The notes under the pieces were generated by a model. That model was not told where the DNA came from and did no database searches. It saw only the letters and a list, made by a program, of their open reading frames with translations. From Castor canadensis (taxonomy: Eukaryota; Chordata; Mammalia; Rodentia; Castoridae), in the NCBI RefSeq assembly GCF_047511655.1, contig NC_133387.1:25538353-25602352 (forward strand): DNA of 64,000 nucleotides, written 5' to 3'. Position numbers and translations under genes: made by a program. Positions 1-23,383 of this stretch are shown here, piece by piece. How positions within the stretch are numbered: position 1 is the stretch's first letter; each line of letters starts with the position of its first letter.

Positions 1-122
1 CTAGTATCCTTGGCCTTTACCCAAGATGTCAGCAGCATCCTCAATTGTAGCAACTAAAAATGTCTCCAGATGTGGCCAAGTTAATCTGGAGAGACAAAGT
101 TGCCCCTGGTTGAGAACCACGA
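1..122 (-). mobile_element. MER5A (hAT-Charlie MITE), truncated by window edge
   Basis: Contains 'aaaaatgtctccaga' and ends 'ggttgagaaccac', the terminal inverted repeat region of MER5A in reverse orientation. Old DNA-transposon relic. Confidence 0.75.
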
Positions 123-137
123 CTTTTTGTGGTTATT

Positions 138-252
138 TAGCTTTTTCTTTCTTTTTTTTCTTTTTCTTTTTTTGGTGGCACTGGGGTTTGAACTCAGAGC
201 CTCATGCTTGCTAGGCAGGCGTTCTACTGTTTGAGCCACTCTGCCAGCCTGA
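138..252 (-). mobile_element. ID-like SINE
   Basis: T-rich tail (141-173) followed by 'ggtttgaactcagagcctca' and 'gagccactctgccagcc', the reverse complement of the lineage's ID-like unit. Confidence 0.85.
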
Positions 253-548
253 CTAGATTCTTTTATATGCCTTTGTTTGCCTAATTCACTGTTATACACA
301 TCATGTGCCCCCTAATTATCTGTTGAACAAATCAATGCACTCTTTCAAGCATCAAATGTGCAAACCGGAGTTATGATAGCTATCTTTCGGCCCAAGTTAC
401 CCTTTTGCAGGGCAGTGATATTTTAATTTGTTCCTGAAAGCTTAATTCACTCTCTTATCACAGTCAGATGGTGAGGAACAATTGTTAGCCAAGGGGTTTT
501 CTATGTCTACTGCAGAATTTTTGTGACATTACATTTAATCTTCAACAC

Positions 549-775
549 AGTCGGGAACTAGTGGCTCACTCTGATAATCCTAGCTACTTGGGAGACTGAG
601 ATTGGGAGGATTGAGGTTCGAGGTCAGCCCTGGCAAATAGTTTGGGAGACCCCCCCCATCTCCAAAATAACCAGAGCAAAATGGACTAGAGGTGTGGCTC
701 AAGTGGTAGAGTGTCTGCTTTGCAAGTGTGAAGCCCTAAGTTCAAATTCTAGTCCTACCAAATAATAATAATAAT
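549..775 (+). mobile_element. B1/ID composite SINE
   Basis: B1-like left part ('taatcctagctacttgggag') and ID-like right part ('gtggctcaagtggtagagtg'), ending in an AAT repeat tail. Confidence 0.85.
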
Positions 776-850
776 CCACAATATAAAATATTTCCAAGCC
801 TAAGTGCATTTATTTCAAGTAATAGTTACTCAGATCAAAATCTGAATCAC

Positions 851-912
851 AAGGCTAAGGCCATGGTATATCACTTGCCTAGCAATCACAAGACTGTGAG
901 TTCAAAAAAAAA
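851..912 (+). mobile_element. Degenerate ID-like SINE
   Basis: Short diverged copy ('tgcctagcaatcacaag ... gttc') with an A9 tail. Confidence 0.5.
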
Positions 913-1037
913 ACCTGAATCACAAAATAATCTGAACCATGCTTTGAAGGCCACTGCCATGGGCTGTGACTTGTATTAGGCCCTCGGCTGATGGTGTCAG
1001 GCTCTGTAGAAGGGAACACAGGAAGAGAGTTACTAAG

Positions 1038-1168
1038 AAGATATTTATTTACTTGTTTATTTTATGACAGGGTCTTGTTCTATAGCCCAGGCAAGCCTTG
1101 AATTTGAGATCCTTTTGACTCAGCCTACTGATTGCTGGGATTACAGGTATGAATACCACACTGGTTAG
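1038..1168 (-). mobile_element. B1 SINE (7SL-derived)
   Basis: TTTA-rich tail, then 'gacagggtcttgttctatag' and 'attgctgggattacagg'. Confidence 0.8.
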
Positions 1169-1401
1169 GAAGATATTTAGAAGAATGATCAGAGTGTCTA
1201 CCTTGCCTTAGAACCTCTCTTGTTTGCCCTCTAGGCTGGATTATCTTCTTTGTTTGGTCCTGCCCCTGTTTTGGCACTGTCCAGGCAGTATGAGTCGAGA
1301 GAAAAGATTCCAGTGTTGGAATAAACAGGCTATGGCACTTGCCTGGACTCTGACAATCATCTCTCTGACTGCAGAAAAACTGAGTCTTCTGAGCCTCAGT
1401 T

Positions 1402-1486
1402 TTTGTTTTTGTTTTTTTACTGTAGTGCTGGGGATTGAACCAAGGGCCTCATGTATGCTGGGCAAGTGCTACACCTTCAGCCCTCT
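1402..1486 (-). mobile_element. ID-like SINE
   Basis: 'gtgctggggattgaaccaag' followed by 'gcaagtgctacaccttcagc'; older ID form with a T-rich tail. Confidence 0.7.
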
Positions 1487-2110
1487 GAGTTTCTTTGCTT
1501 GAGAATAGGCATAAATAATGGAACATGGTGAGGATTAATGAGACAGGTATACAAAGCCTGTTCTTGTGTCTGACTCATAGACATTCAATTTCATGTTGGT
1601 CCCTGCTGTTAGTTTCTGTCCCATTACTATAGTCATTCTTGCCCTTTCCTCTCTCTTGCACTGTGGTTACTTCAAGGGCAACAATAATATCAGACTCCTC
1701 TTTGCACCCCTCTGACACCCAGCACAGTGCTCTGCCCATAGTAGCAAGAGCAAGGTGCTCCATACAGTTTTGAAGAGTGGACAGAGCACCTGGGTCCAGG
1801 AAGTTTGGAAGGTGAGCTCCATTCAGATTAGTAGCTGACCTGACCACCATTCCTGAGTCTGAGAGTCCATGTTAATTGCATATAAATTCCACAAATCTAT
1901 TCCATTCATATACTACTTTTTTCAAGCTGGAAAGGACTTTCATCATCATCTCATCCAATACTCTCATTTCTCAGATGAGGAAACTGAGGCCCAGTGAGGA
2001 GCCCACAGCTCTTTCATGCACAAAAGATGGAAACAGTCATTGTCCAAATGCCTTTGAGAAGATTTAAGTAGTATTGCTTTAGTTACTGGTTTCTTCCCAT
2101 AGTTCCTCTG

Positions 2111-2690
2111 GAGCCGGATTTCTCAACCTCAGCACCATTGACATTTGGAACTGATGCTTTTGTGGATTTTGTTGTTGCTGTTGTTATTTGCTTAATGGTA
2201 CTGAGGTTTGAATTCAGAGCCTTGTGCTTGCCAAGCAAGCACTCTACCACTTGAGCCACGCCCCCCGCCCTTTTCACTGTAGATTATTTTGCAATAGGGT
2301 CTTACATTTACATAAGCCAAGGCCAGTCTGGATCTTGATCCTCCTATTTATGCTTTCCATGTAGCTGAGATGACAGGCATGTACCACCACACTCAGCTTT
2401 TATAGGTTGAGATGAGGGTCTCTGTAATGGAGAGCTTTTTGAACCGGTTGGCATGGAACTACAATCCTCCCAATCTCTAACTCCTAAGTAGCTAGGATTA
2501 CAGGTATGAGCCACCCTGCTTGGCCTTAATTGTTTGTAGAAGGGCCATCCTGGGCACTCTAGGATGTTTAGCAGCATTCCTGGCCTCTCTTCACTTGATC
2601 CAGTAATATATCCCCTCCTCACTGGTCATGACTATCAAAAATGTCTCCAGACACTGCCAAGTATCTTGCAGAGAACCAGTGATCTTTACT
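2111..2690 (-). mobile_element. MER5A relic split by a SINE
   Basis: Left part 2111-2157 ('tttctcaacctcagcacca') and right part 2525-2690 ('aggatgtttagcagcat', 'aaaatgtctccagacactgc', 'gagaaccagtg') are the two halves of one MER5A. They are separated by a minus-strand SINE at about 2158-2524. Confidence 0.75.
2158..2524 (-). mobile_element. B1/ID composite SINE(s) inside MER5A
   Basis: ID-like part at 2196-2275 ('gagccacgccccccgcc') followed by B1-like parts to 2524. The length suggests an extended or double unit. Confidence 0.75.
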
Positions 2691-3254
2691 GTAGGTAAAA
2701 TCCCTTCTTAGGAAATACTGAGGACCTCAGGCTATCCCAACCAATTTGATTGTTTTAATGAATAGTTGGCTAGCTAATTTAATTTGTAGCCAGCAAGCTT
2801 TGGAGATAAGACAGAGCCACTCTGCGGTCAGTACTGGCCTCAATCACTACTACTGCCCACTCATTTGTTTATTTATTATATTGTGCTTACTTCCAGGAGT
2901 GGTGCTCGACCTCATTTCTTTTTCAGAACACCTGGCTCTCTCTGGATATTGCCCAGGTATCCAGCTATGAAGGGGGTGCCCTTACTTTCAGAGCCCTCTT
3001 CACACGCCTCTGATTGCTGGTTTGTCTTTGTCCTACTGGACTTGAGGGGCTTGGTCAGCACAGACAATGACCATTTTGTTGTACTCCCAGCTTCTAGTTG
3101 GCACATTCAAGTTTCTCAATACACACTTGTTGAATGAATATATAATGGAATGAATATATAATGGAACAGAATATAAATGTATTCTGTTTAATTGAGGGTC
3201 AAAAATATAGAATTTAGTTAAAGCTTACTTCCTTTACAATAATTATCACTTGGG

Positions 3255-3600
3255 TTTATTTAGAGCCTACAATGCAACCAGGAACTTTACATGTGTTATC
3301 TTTATTCATTATTTTTTTTGCAGTACTAGGACTTGAACTCAAGGCCTACACCTTTAGCCACTCCATCAATACTTTTTGTGTTAAGTATTTTCGAGATAGG
3401 GTCTCATGTACTATTTGCCCTGGCTGGCTTTGAATTGTGATCTTTCTGATCTCTGCCTCCTGAGTAGCTAGGATTATAGGCATGGAGCCACCGACACCTG
3501 GCTTACATGTGTTATCTTTATAATCACAAAGTAAACTTATGAGGCAGATAGTATCAGTCCCTTTTGAAAGATGGGGAAATTGAGGCTCAGAGAGAATTTG
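3255..3600. mobile_element. MIR split by a SINE with 18-bp target duplication
   Basis: MIR halves flank a minus-strand SINE (about 3304-3502). The duplication ttacatgtgttatcttta is present on both sides (about 3288-3305 and 3504-3521). The right half carries the MIR block 'ggggaaattgaggctcagag'. Confidence 0.75.
3304..3502 (-). mobile_element. B1/ID composite SINE inside MIR
   Basis: Complete unit from the T run 'attttttttgcagtactagg' to 'gagccaccgacacctgg', flanked by an 18-bp target duplication in the MIR. Confidence 0.85.
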
Positions 3601-3959
3601 TGACTTAGGTGTTTTATACCATATGTAAGAAGTCCAGATTTCAACCTATATCCCAATAAATAACTGCCTCTCCTGTTTACAGTAATAAGCCTGAGTGTTG
3701 TCGCTTTTCATGTACTGAATGATCATTTCATAAATTTGGACCAGAAAAATGACTTCATTTTGTACAATTTAGATCAGTTAACCTTTGTCTCTGAGGTATC
3801 TGCAGTCATGGAAAAGATCTTGTCTATGAAAGCATTCATGCGGACAAGATTTCACTTGTGGCTGGAAGTCAGAGAAACTGTTTTAATCCTGATTTTTGGG
3901 GACTGGGTGCATATGTGTATTGGGAAAAGTACCAAGAAGAATAAAGTTCAAGACCAACC

Positions 3960-4160
3960 ATTGCATAGAGGGAGAAGGGTAGCAACTTGGGAGGCTGAGA
4001 TCAGGAAGATCGTGGTTCAAGGCCAGCCAGGAGAAATAGCACTCCAGACTTCATCTCCAAAAGTAACCAGACCAAAAATGGACTGGAGGTGTAGCTCAAG
4101 TGGTAGAGCACCTACTTTGCAAGGGTGAAGTCCTGAATTCAAACCCCAGTCCTTCCAAGA
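3960..4160 (+). mobile_element. B1/ID composite SINE
   Basis: 'agcaacttgggaggctgaga' then 'gtagctcaagtggtagagca' and 'ttcaaaccccagtcc'. Confidence 0.8.
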
Positions 4161-4299
4161 ACAAATTTAATCATTGCATGCATTCAATATCCTTTGTGAA
4201 ATAGTTACGAAAATGTTTGGCCCATAGTTCTACTTTCTTGAAATGCATCTGAGTACCCCCAGTCCCTTGGTGTTTACCATTTGTTCCCTCAGGTTGTCA

Positions 4300-4497
4300 T
4301 TTGTTTGTTTTACGGTACTGAAGTTTGAACTCGGGACTTACACCTTGAGTCACTCCACCATCCCTTTTTTGTGAAGGATTTTTTCAAGATAGGGTCTCAC
4401 CAACTCTTTGCCCGGGCTGGCTTTGAACCGTGATCCTCCTGATCTCTGCTTCCTGAGTAGCTATGATTACAGAAGTGAGCCACCAGTGCCAAGCTCT
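4300..4497 (-). mobile_element. B1/ID composite SINE
   Basis: 'acggtactgaagtttgaact' through 'gagccaccagtgccaagct'. Confidence 0.8.
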
Positions 4498-4914
4498 CAG
4501 ATTGTCATTTTTAAAAAAGTATATAGTATAAGAATTGTCAGCTATTCATTTTGTATCTACTCTTTCTTTTCAAATAAATTGCGTGGGGGCAGGAACTCTT
4601 GTTTTCCTTTGCCGTCTCTGCAAAGTGGTTTGTCGACGCTGACAGTGGTAACAAAGAGGAGATGGGAAAAGATGTGTTTTTTAGCCAAGAGATGAGTAAG
4701 TGTGCGCCCCACTCACTTGTTCTGGGGCACCCCAAGGAGGGCAAGAATAGGGCTTTTTCCTTAAGGAGGCTGCAGCCTGTTTTCCTCAGGTAGTGGCAAG
4801 CGATGGGTGTGGAACAACCTCTTTTCCTCCCATGTAAGACAGGGTGTGTTGAGTAGGCAAAAGGAGATGGACAGTGTCCCCGCCTCTTGCTCTAGCGCGG
4901 AAGGTCTGTGCACA

Positions 4915-4930
4915 GCCGCTAGGAGGCGCT
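4915..4930 (+). promoter_or_regulatory. Candidate CTCF site (forward) before IMPDH1
   Basis: ccgctaggaggcgctc resembles the CTCF core with one or two mismatches. It lies about 450 bp upstream of exon A. Confidence 0.35.
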
Positions 4931-5169
4931 CCAGGGGGCCATGCCAGCGTTCATACAAGGCCAAAGAACCCGCACCTGACACGGGAAGAACCCGGGCCTC
5001 AGCACGCCTTTCCTCTTCTGGCTTTTCTCAGATGGGGCCAGGAGAAACTGGAAGATCCAGACGGCAGGATCGGTCGGGATCGTTACCAGTTCCATCCTTG
5101 GAGAACACACACCCATCCTTTCCGATTTACCCTCGCAGATTCGGGACGGGAGAGACCGAGTAGCCAAGC

Positions 5170-5386
5170 AGAGGGGCGGGGTGCAGCAGCTTGCCAGGGG
5201 CGGAGCCCAATCGACTATCGAACCCCTCCAACCCGCGCCATTCGAACCCCGCCCCCGCCACGCATGCCCCGCCTCCGGAACCCAGAGCCCGCCCCCTCCC
5301 GGGCCCCACTGGTGCGCTCGCTGCCCAGCTGGGGCAGGGGAGCCTCCAGGCGGAGAGGCTCCCGCGCCTAGAGTCGCGGCCTCCGC
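5170..5386 (+). promoter_or_regulatory. IMPDH1: IMPDH1 distal promoter and CpG island (exon A)
   Basis: CpG-rich stretch directly upstream of exon A with several GC boxes (ccgccccc, cccgcctcc) and no obvious TATA box; the island continues through the exon to about 5660. Human IMPDH1 is known to have several promoters, and this position corresponds to the most upstream one. The transcription start cannot be fixed from sequence alone. Confidence 0.65.
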
Positions 5387-5556
5387 ATGGAGGGGCCGCT
5401 CGCCCTGCCACCGGACTCGGGGCTGCTCCCGCCGCCGCTGCAGGGAGGCGGAGTCGCCGCTGTTCCGGAGCCCGGAGCCCGGCAACACCCGGGACACGAG
5501 ACCGCGGCGCAGCGGTACAGCGCTCGCCTGCTGCAGGCCGGCTACGAGCCGGAGAG
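5387..5556 (+). CDS. IMPDH1: IMPDH1 alternative 5' exon A (retinal N-terminal extension)
   Basis: ATG at 5387 opens 170 nt beginning [17 protein letters not shown] and containing [20 protein letters not shown]. This matches the N-terminal extension of the long retinal IMPDH1 isoform, which adds 49 residues in human. The donor is GAGAG|gtgacg at 5557. Joined to the C at 9433, just before the canonical ATG, it forms ...YEPES-MADYL in frame and adds 57 residues. Acceptor tctcccagcag lies at 9422-9432. The exon therefore gives 571 residues with the canonical 3' end or 603 with exon 13b; mouse also has a 603-residue retinal form, as far as I recall. It sits in its own CpG-rich promoter, about 3.9 kb upstream of the canonical first exon. 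Expression is inferred from homology, not seen. Confidence 0.9.
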
Positions 5557-8500
5557 GTGACGCCCAGAGCAGAGCGCGCGGGGAGCATCCGGGGCGGGTG
5601 GCCTAGGAGGGAGCGGCGGCTCCGGGAAACCAGTGGCGCTGTGGGGGAGGGGAGGAACCGGCCCATACACCCTTCCCCCCACGGCCTCCATCCCTAACTT
5701 CCCGAGACGCGGTTGAGCAGCCATGCACCCGGTTTTGGCTGAAGGATGCAGGCGGGCACAGTGCAAAGGGTTCGGTGCTGCATTACACCAGAGAGCAGGG
5801 GAAAGGTAGCAGATTGTAAAAACGCTCCCTAAAATCCTAGCCTCGGATCGGACCTTGACTGCACATACGACGACACTCGATCCAAGTGGCTCCAACTCCT
5901 GGGTACAAACAGTGCTTGTTGGAGTCCTTCTGTCCAACTTTGCTTCCTCCTCAGAAGTTTCCTCCTAGAACTATCTTCAGTACTCTTGCTGGTAAGGTGT
6001 GGGTGTCCGCACAGAGCGCTTCCCCAAGACCAGGTGAAAACCTCGCCCCTCCTCACAGTACACTGACGTCTGATGAGGCTGCCAGTCCAGCTCACCGCCT
6101 CATTAAGACTCAGGACCCCTTGCTTGGGTCTGGAAGGCAATGAAGGTCCCAGTAACAAGAGTGGAGGTAGCGAACTGGCCCTAGGAGAACTGGCTGAAAA
6201 GGAGAGGGCGGCTAATCTCTGGATTTTAGCGCAGTTTGAAATGCAATCCCACTGTCCTTCCGGTCCCGAGGATTTGGACTTCTTTCTCTGCCCAATCTGC
6301 TGGTGCTCAGCAGCTTGCGGAGGTGACCTGGCAGCTGGGTCTAGGGGGAGGGTGGTCTAGGGGAATTAGCCAGGTAGCTCTGCCTAGGGGCCTGCTTTCT
6401 TATATAATAAGGACTTTTAAAAGCTTAAGAGGCTTCAAAGCCCAGCAGGCTGCCTCTCTAGAATTGACAGGGGCTTAGGTAACCCCTATCCTTCTCCTGA
6501 GATTCAAATCCAGCTGTTGGGGTTCAGGGTGCTGAGTGACAGGGAGGAGCCACAGTAGGTGAGGGAGCCGCCTGGAGCACTTGGGTGTTTGATGGACGCA
6601 GTGCTTTGGTTAGAGCAGATATTGCAAAAAGTGTCATTACAGAGTTCAGGCTGGGGTCATTCTGCAGCATCCCTTCTCCAGATGTACTGCTACCTTAAGG
6701 GGCCATGCCAACCCCGCACACTCCTACCCTTCACTTAGGCTCAAAAGAGCCTGTATAAAACCCCAGCCAGGTGGGGTAATGAGATTCAGAACCTGCTGGC
6801 TAGACGCCCATTAACCTGGAGCTGTGGGAAGAGGCCAGGATTCCATGAGAAGTCCAGTGTTACCGTTCTCTGCCTTGAACTTGGTGAGCTGTGTCCCCTG
6901 TCCCAACTTAACAGTGCTAATGTGATTACCTTCCTCCCCTAAAAGTGTTTTGAAATCTTGTTACTTCAAACAGCCCAGACCAGATGGAGACATCTAGGTT
7001 CCCTGCCTGGACCTCAGTGCCTGCTGGCCCCTATTCCCCATAGTCTCCCTGATGGGTTCAGACTTGCCCCTCCTCCCTTGAAGCTGCTAGGTGGATAGTC
7101 TCAGGGGATCAACTACCTTTCCTCAGGCTGAGGAGGTCCACTGGTTGCTTGGGTGTCTCCTCCCCATGGAGGAAGCAGCTGGGGAAGCTCAGGAAGAGGG
7201 AGGAGGGACGCCAGCGGGCTGGATTAAGTCTCTGGAAAAGGACAGCCTAACCCAGAACTGAGCCCAGCAGCTTAGAGTAATGAGGAGCTCTGACACAGGT
7301 CAAAGCAGGAGGGGGCATGGGGCCATAAAGTCTGTAATCACTGGGAAGGTGACCCTCTCCACAACTTGGCCTCCTCTGGGACCCAGCATCCTAGACTGGG
7401 GGAGATGTCACATTAAGGTCACCTGAGAAGGCAGAACCCAGTTGCTGTCTTGGGCCCCAGCTCTGGCTGAACCCTAAATAGTACTCATTCTTGACCCATG
7501 CTGTTGCAGACTGTGACCAAAACAGGTCCCTTAGAGACCTGTGGGGGAGACCAGTGGGGCAGCCCGAGCTCTGAGCCTACCATTGGCATGGGGCCCTGTC
7601 CTTCTATAGCCAGAAAGGGCAGCTCTGAATGGTCATGCACTTTCTTTGCTGGTCTCACTGCTCTTGCCCAAGGTGACCAGTGAGAGGTCCTAGTGCTGGT
7701 CCCCCTTGGGATGCCCACTCCTGGGATGTGTCTCTGAGTGCTGGAGATTTGGGTCCTTCCCAGGCATCCTGGCAAGCGGACTCTAATTCTCACTCAGTTG
7801 GGAACCCCAACAACCCCTTTCTCCTTTCTGATGCCTGGGGGCCTTCAGAGGCCCCCATCAGGGGCTCTCCTTTGGGCTCCACTAGAGGGGAAGGAAGCTT
7901 GAGGGTCTGTGGTGTCCCCCTTCCCCTCTCCCCAGTAAGAGCTGAGGGGACATCTATGAGTCTCCTGGCTCTTAGCTCTGTGGGAGCTCTTCCTCCCCTC
8001 TGCACACAGATGGAACAGTCTATGTTTTCCTGGCAGGGTCCCTGGGGCATCACTGGGGAGGCTGGGCATCCCAGGGAGCCTCCTGGCTTGGAAGCCAAGG
8101 TTCCCCTGGGCCTGGCTGTCACCACACTGCTGAGAGGTAAACAAACCCAGCCCCCCAGGGCTGGGGAAGGAGGGAGCGCAAGCCACAGACAACACTCCTG
8201 CTGGGGAGAGGACTCTGCCAGTCTCATTCTTTCACCTCACTAGATGTTAGCTGTGGGAACTCCAGGACAGCAAGGGGGAGAGCCTTAGCAGTTCTGGTCA
8301 GGCCAGAAGGAAGGCACTGCCACCCCACCTTCTCCCATGTAAGAATCTTACTAACCCCAGGAAGAAATTTGGGTCTTGCTGGGTACTTGGGGCCACCCAA
8401 CTTCTGCTTTGGGAAATTAAAAAAATTTCCTCGCTTCTGTCCTGATTTGTATGTATACTTACTTGTCTAAACCAGGCCTGCCAGTCTTCCCACCACACTA

Positions 8501-8959
8501 CCCTTCCAAATGGAAACAAATTTTCCTCTTTGGGGGCCAACCCCCCCTGGTTTCTACACCATTTTTTTGAGCAGAGAATTGGGCCACTAGACTGAAGCCT
8601 TGGACCTTCTCTTCTCCCTTTTCTGAACTGTAGCTTTTGCGTCTATAAATGGGGGGATTTAATAATTGGCAATTGACAGATTGTGGAATAAATGTGATCA
8701 TTTAAGAAAAAAATGCTTTGTAGACTGTAGAGGGTTGCAAGGCCGCCCAAAGGTCAAGCAGTGTCATTGTTTAAAATGCCTGCTCCCTAGGAATGATGTA
8801 GGAGTTGGGTCGGGGTTAGTGGTCCAACTTCCACCTCCTGTGTGTTAGGGAGCTGTGAGCCCAGACCAGTATCTTGGCCCCTGGTCTTGATCAGGGTCAG
8901 GGGATTAGTATTGGAGAAAGCAGAGGTACTCCTGCGGTTAGCAACGGGAGCCTCAGGCG

Positions 8960-21338
<12,379 letters not shown>

Positions 21339-22085
21339 GGAGAGCGGTGGAGGCCGAGGCAGTGGAGGGGGCACACCGCAGGGTCCCCTTTCAGGCACAA
21401 CCTCCCTCCATAACTGAACGGTCCATGGATTTGCACTACGGGTTCCCCAGCTCCTTTCCAGGGAGAGAGGAGGGGAGGCCCTGGGGGGGCTTTGGCCCCT
21501 CTCTGGGTAACCCCCGCAGAGTCAGGATGCTCCCTGGGCCAGGTTGCCCTGGGAGCCCCCAGGTTCCCCCTTCCTCAGTCCCATGAGCCTAGCCAGTCCG
21601 GGCTCTCAGGCCCTGTGCCTGCCTCAGGTCTTTCTCGCTGCAGCCTGCTCCAGCCAGACTCCCACTCTTAGGGCAGGTGGCCCTTCCTGGCTTCTCCTGT
21701 AGGGCACCTCTCTCCTTGCCCCCTCCCCCAGGAAATGGTGCTCTCCTGGCCCTGCCGCTGGCCCCTTCTTGGGCTGCTGCCCTCTCAGCCATGTGGCACT
21801 TTGGGCTCCTGACCTAGGCCAGGGGGAGGTCTCTGCCCCCTTCCCCTGGCCTGAGGCTACCCCTGGGCCCTGCTCCTCAGGCCACTCCCCTATCCCTGAA
21901 CCTGGGAAGGAGGCTGCCCTGATAATAGCCACCTGCCCATCATTCCTGACTCATCATCATCCCCAGGTGTACCATTCCTGCCCTTTCCTCTCAGCTGCAG
22001 TTGAAGGCTTTAACTTTGCACACTTTGGGGTCAGAGCTGTGTCATTGTATACTAAATAATCTGAATAAATCAAGCAGGTCTCAAT
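21339..22085 (+). other. IMPDH1: IMPDH1 3' UTR
   Basis: Sequence from the canonical stop to just past the AATAAA hexamer. Its first 79 nt become coding when exon 13b is included, because the shifted frame stops at 21415-21417. The rest is GC-rich and repeat-free. The exact cleavage point, about 15-20 nt after the hexamer, is inferred. Confidence 0.75.
22064..22069 (+). other. IMPDH1: Polyadenylation signal AATAAA of IMPDH1
   Basis: Canonical hexamer about 725 nt after the stop codon, followed about 25-40 nt later by T/GT-rich sequence (tcctgtctctgtcc). It is the first plausible poly(A) signal after the last exon. Confidence 0.8.
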
Positions 22086-23110
22086 GCCTCCACCATCCTG
22101 TCTCTGTCCCTTGCCTATTGGGTGGCTGGTCTCTGTCCTGGTGTTAAACTGGAGCCCCATCAGAGCCAGACCTCCCCCAAGAAGATGAGCAAGGGGTTGC
22201 AGTGCTCGAGAGGATACTGGTGCAGGTGAGCTATGGGGCAGGTCTCCAGGCCTGTGCCAGCAGGCCAGCAGCTACTCCAGGTGTAGAAGACCAGGATTGG
22301 GGACCTCATGGGTGGTTGTTAAAAAGCCCCCACTTCAGCTTGTAATTCCAAACTTTGCAGCTCAGGCAAAGAAGTACAGCATAGCAGTGGCCCTGACCAT
22401 CAGGCCAGTACCTGTGACCAAGCACTGCTCAGACACACCGTGGGTATAAGGCAGCGTGGATGAGCTCTCCCCACTCCCATGTCGCTCAGGACTCTTCCTC
22501 TTGTGGGGCAGACTGCTCCTTGGGCTACTGAGTACTTCCTAGAGTTGGGGGGGTCTTGGGATGTTCATGTTGCCTTTCTGTGCTGGTGTTGTAGGCGGAC
22601 GTGGTTTGCAGAGCTGTCCCATCCAGGCTAGGGCACCACTCAAATGAGCAGAGTGAGGAGGATGGCCTGGGGATGCCTTAGTGGCAAGGATTAGCAGAGG
22701 GTGGGGAAGATCTGGAAGTACTCCTGTGGCTACCAGGGAGGGGCTGCACAGCACCCTGTTGGCTTACCACACCACTGCCCTCTCACAGGCCTCCACTCAC
22801 AGCCTTTCCAGCTAGGGGGCTGCTGTTGGTGGACAGTGCATCTGGGCCAGGTTTTTACTACACGTTTCCTGCTTTGTGGCATTTTCAGGGACAAGAGGCA
22901 AAGAGCTGGGTGGTAAGAGGTTGGATGGGCTCACAGCGATCCAGGAATTGTTACAAAGAGATTGGGTCATTGAGAGTCCCTGCGGATCTTGTGCTCTGGA
23001 GTCTGTGGTCTCTGTGAGCACCTGAGACTCAGAGGTGGCCTAAGTGTCAGAGAGAAGGATGCCTGGGTCCCAAAAGGTAGTAAAAGGTGAGGAGATGGAT
23101 CAAAATGAAG

Positions 23111-23184
23111 AGAGTTTGCCTTTGAACTAGACCTCATTGGACAACAGAGCTGACAAGTAGAATGGGTTACCTTGTAATCCAGTG
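23111..23184 (+). repeat. 74-bp direct repeat, copy 1
   Basis: About 91% identical to 25011-25084, exactly 1900 bp away, in the same orientation; the shared core includes actagacctcattgg and gctgacaagtagaatggg. I do not recognise it as a known repeat family. Copy 1 abuts a MER20 relic; copy 2 does not. Confidence 0.85.
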
Positions 23185-23383
23185 GCCTCCCAACTACTTG
23201 AGGTTCATTAGCATTAGTTTGGCCCATCTAGAGGTAGTTCTGGCACAGAGGGTGTGTTTCAGGAGAGCCAATAAGAACCCTAGATGCTCAGGCCCACTGG
23301 AGTGATCTGAGGTCTGGGGCTGTGAATGGAATCTCAGTCCCCTGATTCTGATACATACCAAAAGTTGAGAATGACTGTTGTAG
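23181..23383 (+). mobile_element. MER20 (hAT-Charlie MITE) relic
   Basis: Starts 'cagtggcctcccaacta' and ends 'ttctgatacataccaaaagt' then tgagaatgactg, matching the terminal and subterminal blocks of MER20 with heavy divergence. Confidence 0.55.

Larger units (their letters stand above)
123..5100. other. Intergenic left flank of IMPDH1
   Basis: No coding exon recognised. About half is SINE, MIR and MER5A; the remainder (about 1500-2090, 2700-3250, 3600-3940) is unassigned unique sequence. In human the next gene on this side is HILPDA, further away than this window reaches. Confidence 0.65.

Noticed and set aside
3736-4128. 130-codon open frame in the left flank
   Set aside because: Its second half is translated SINE (B1/ID composite); the first half has no recognisable similarity.
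4807-5697. Multiple overlapping frames of 110-190 codons around IMPDH1 exon A
   Set aside because: CpG-island frames without homology; only the 5387-5556 frame matches a known protein.
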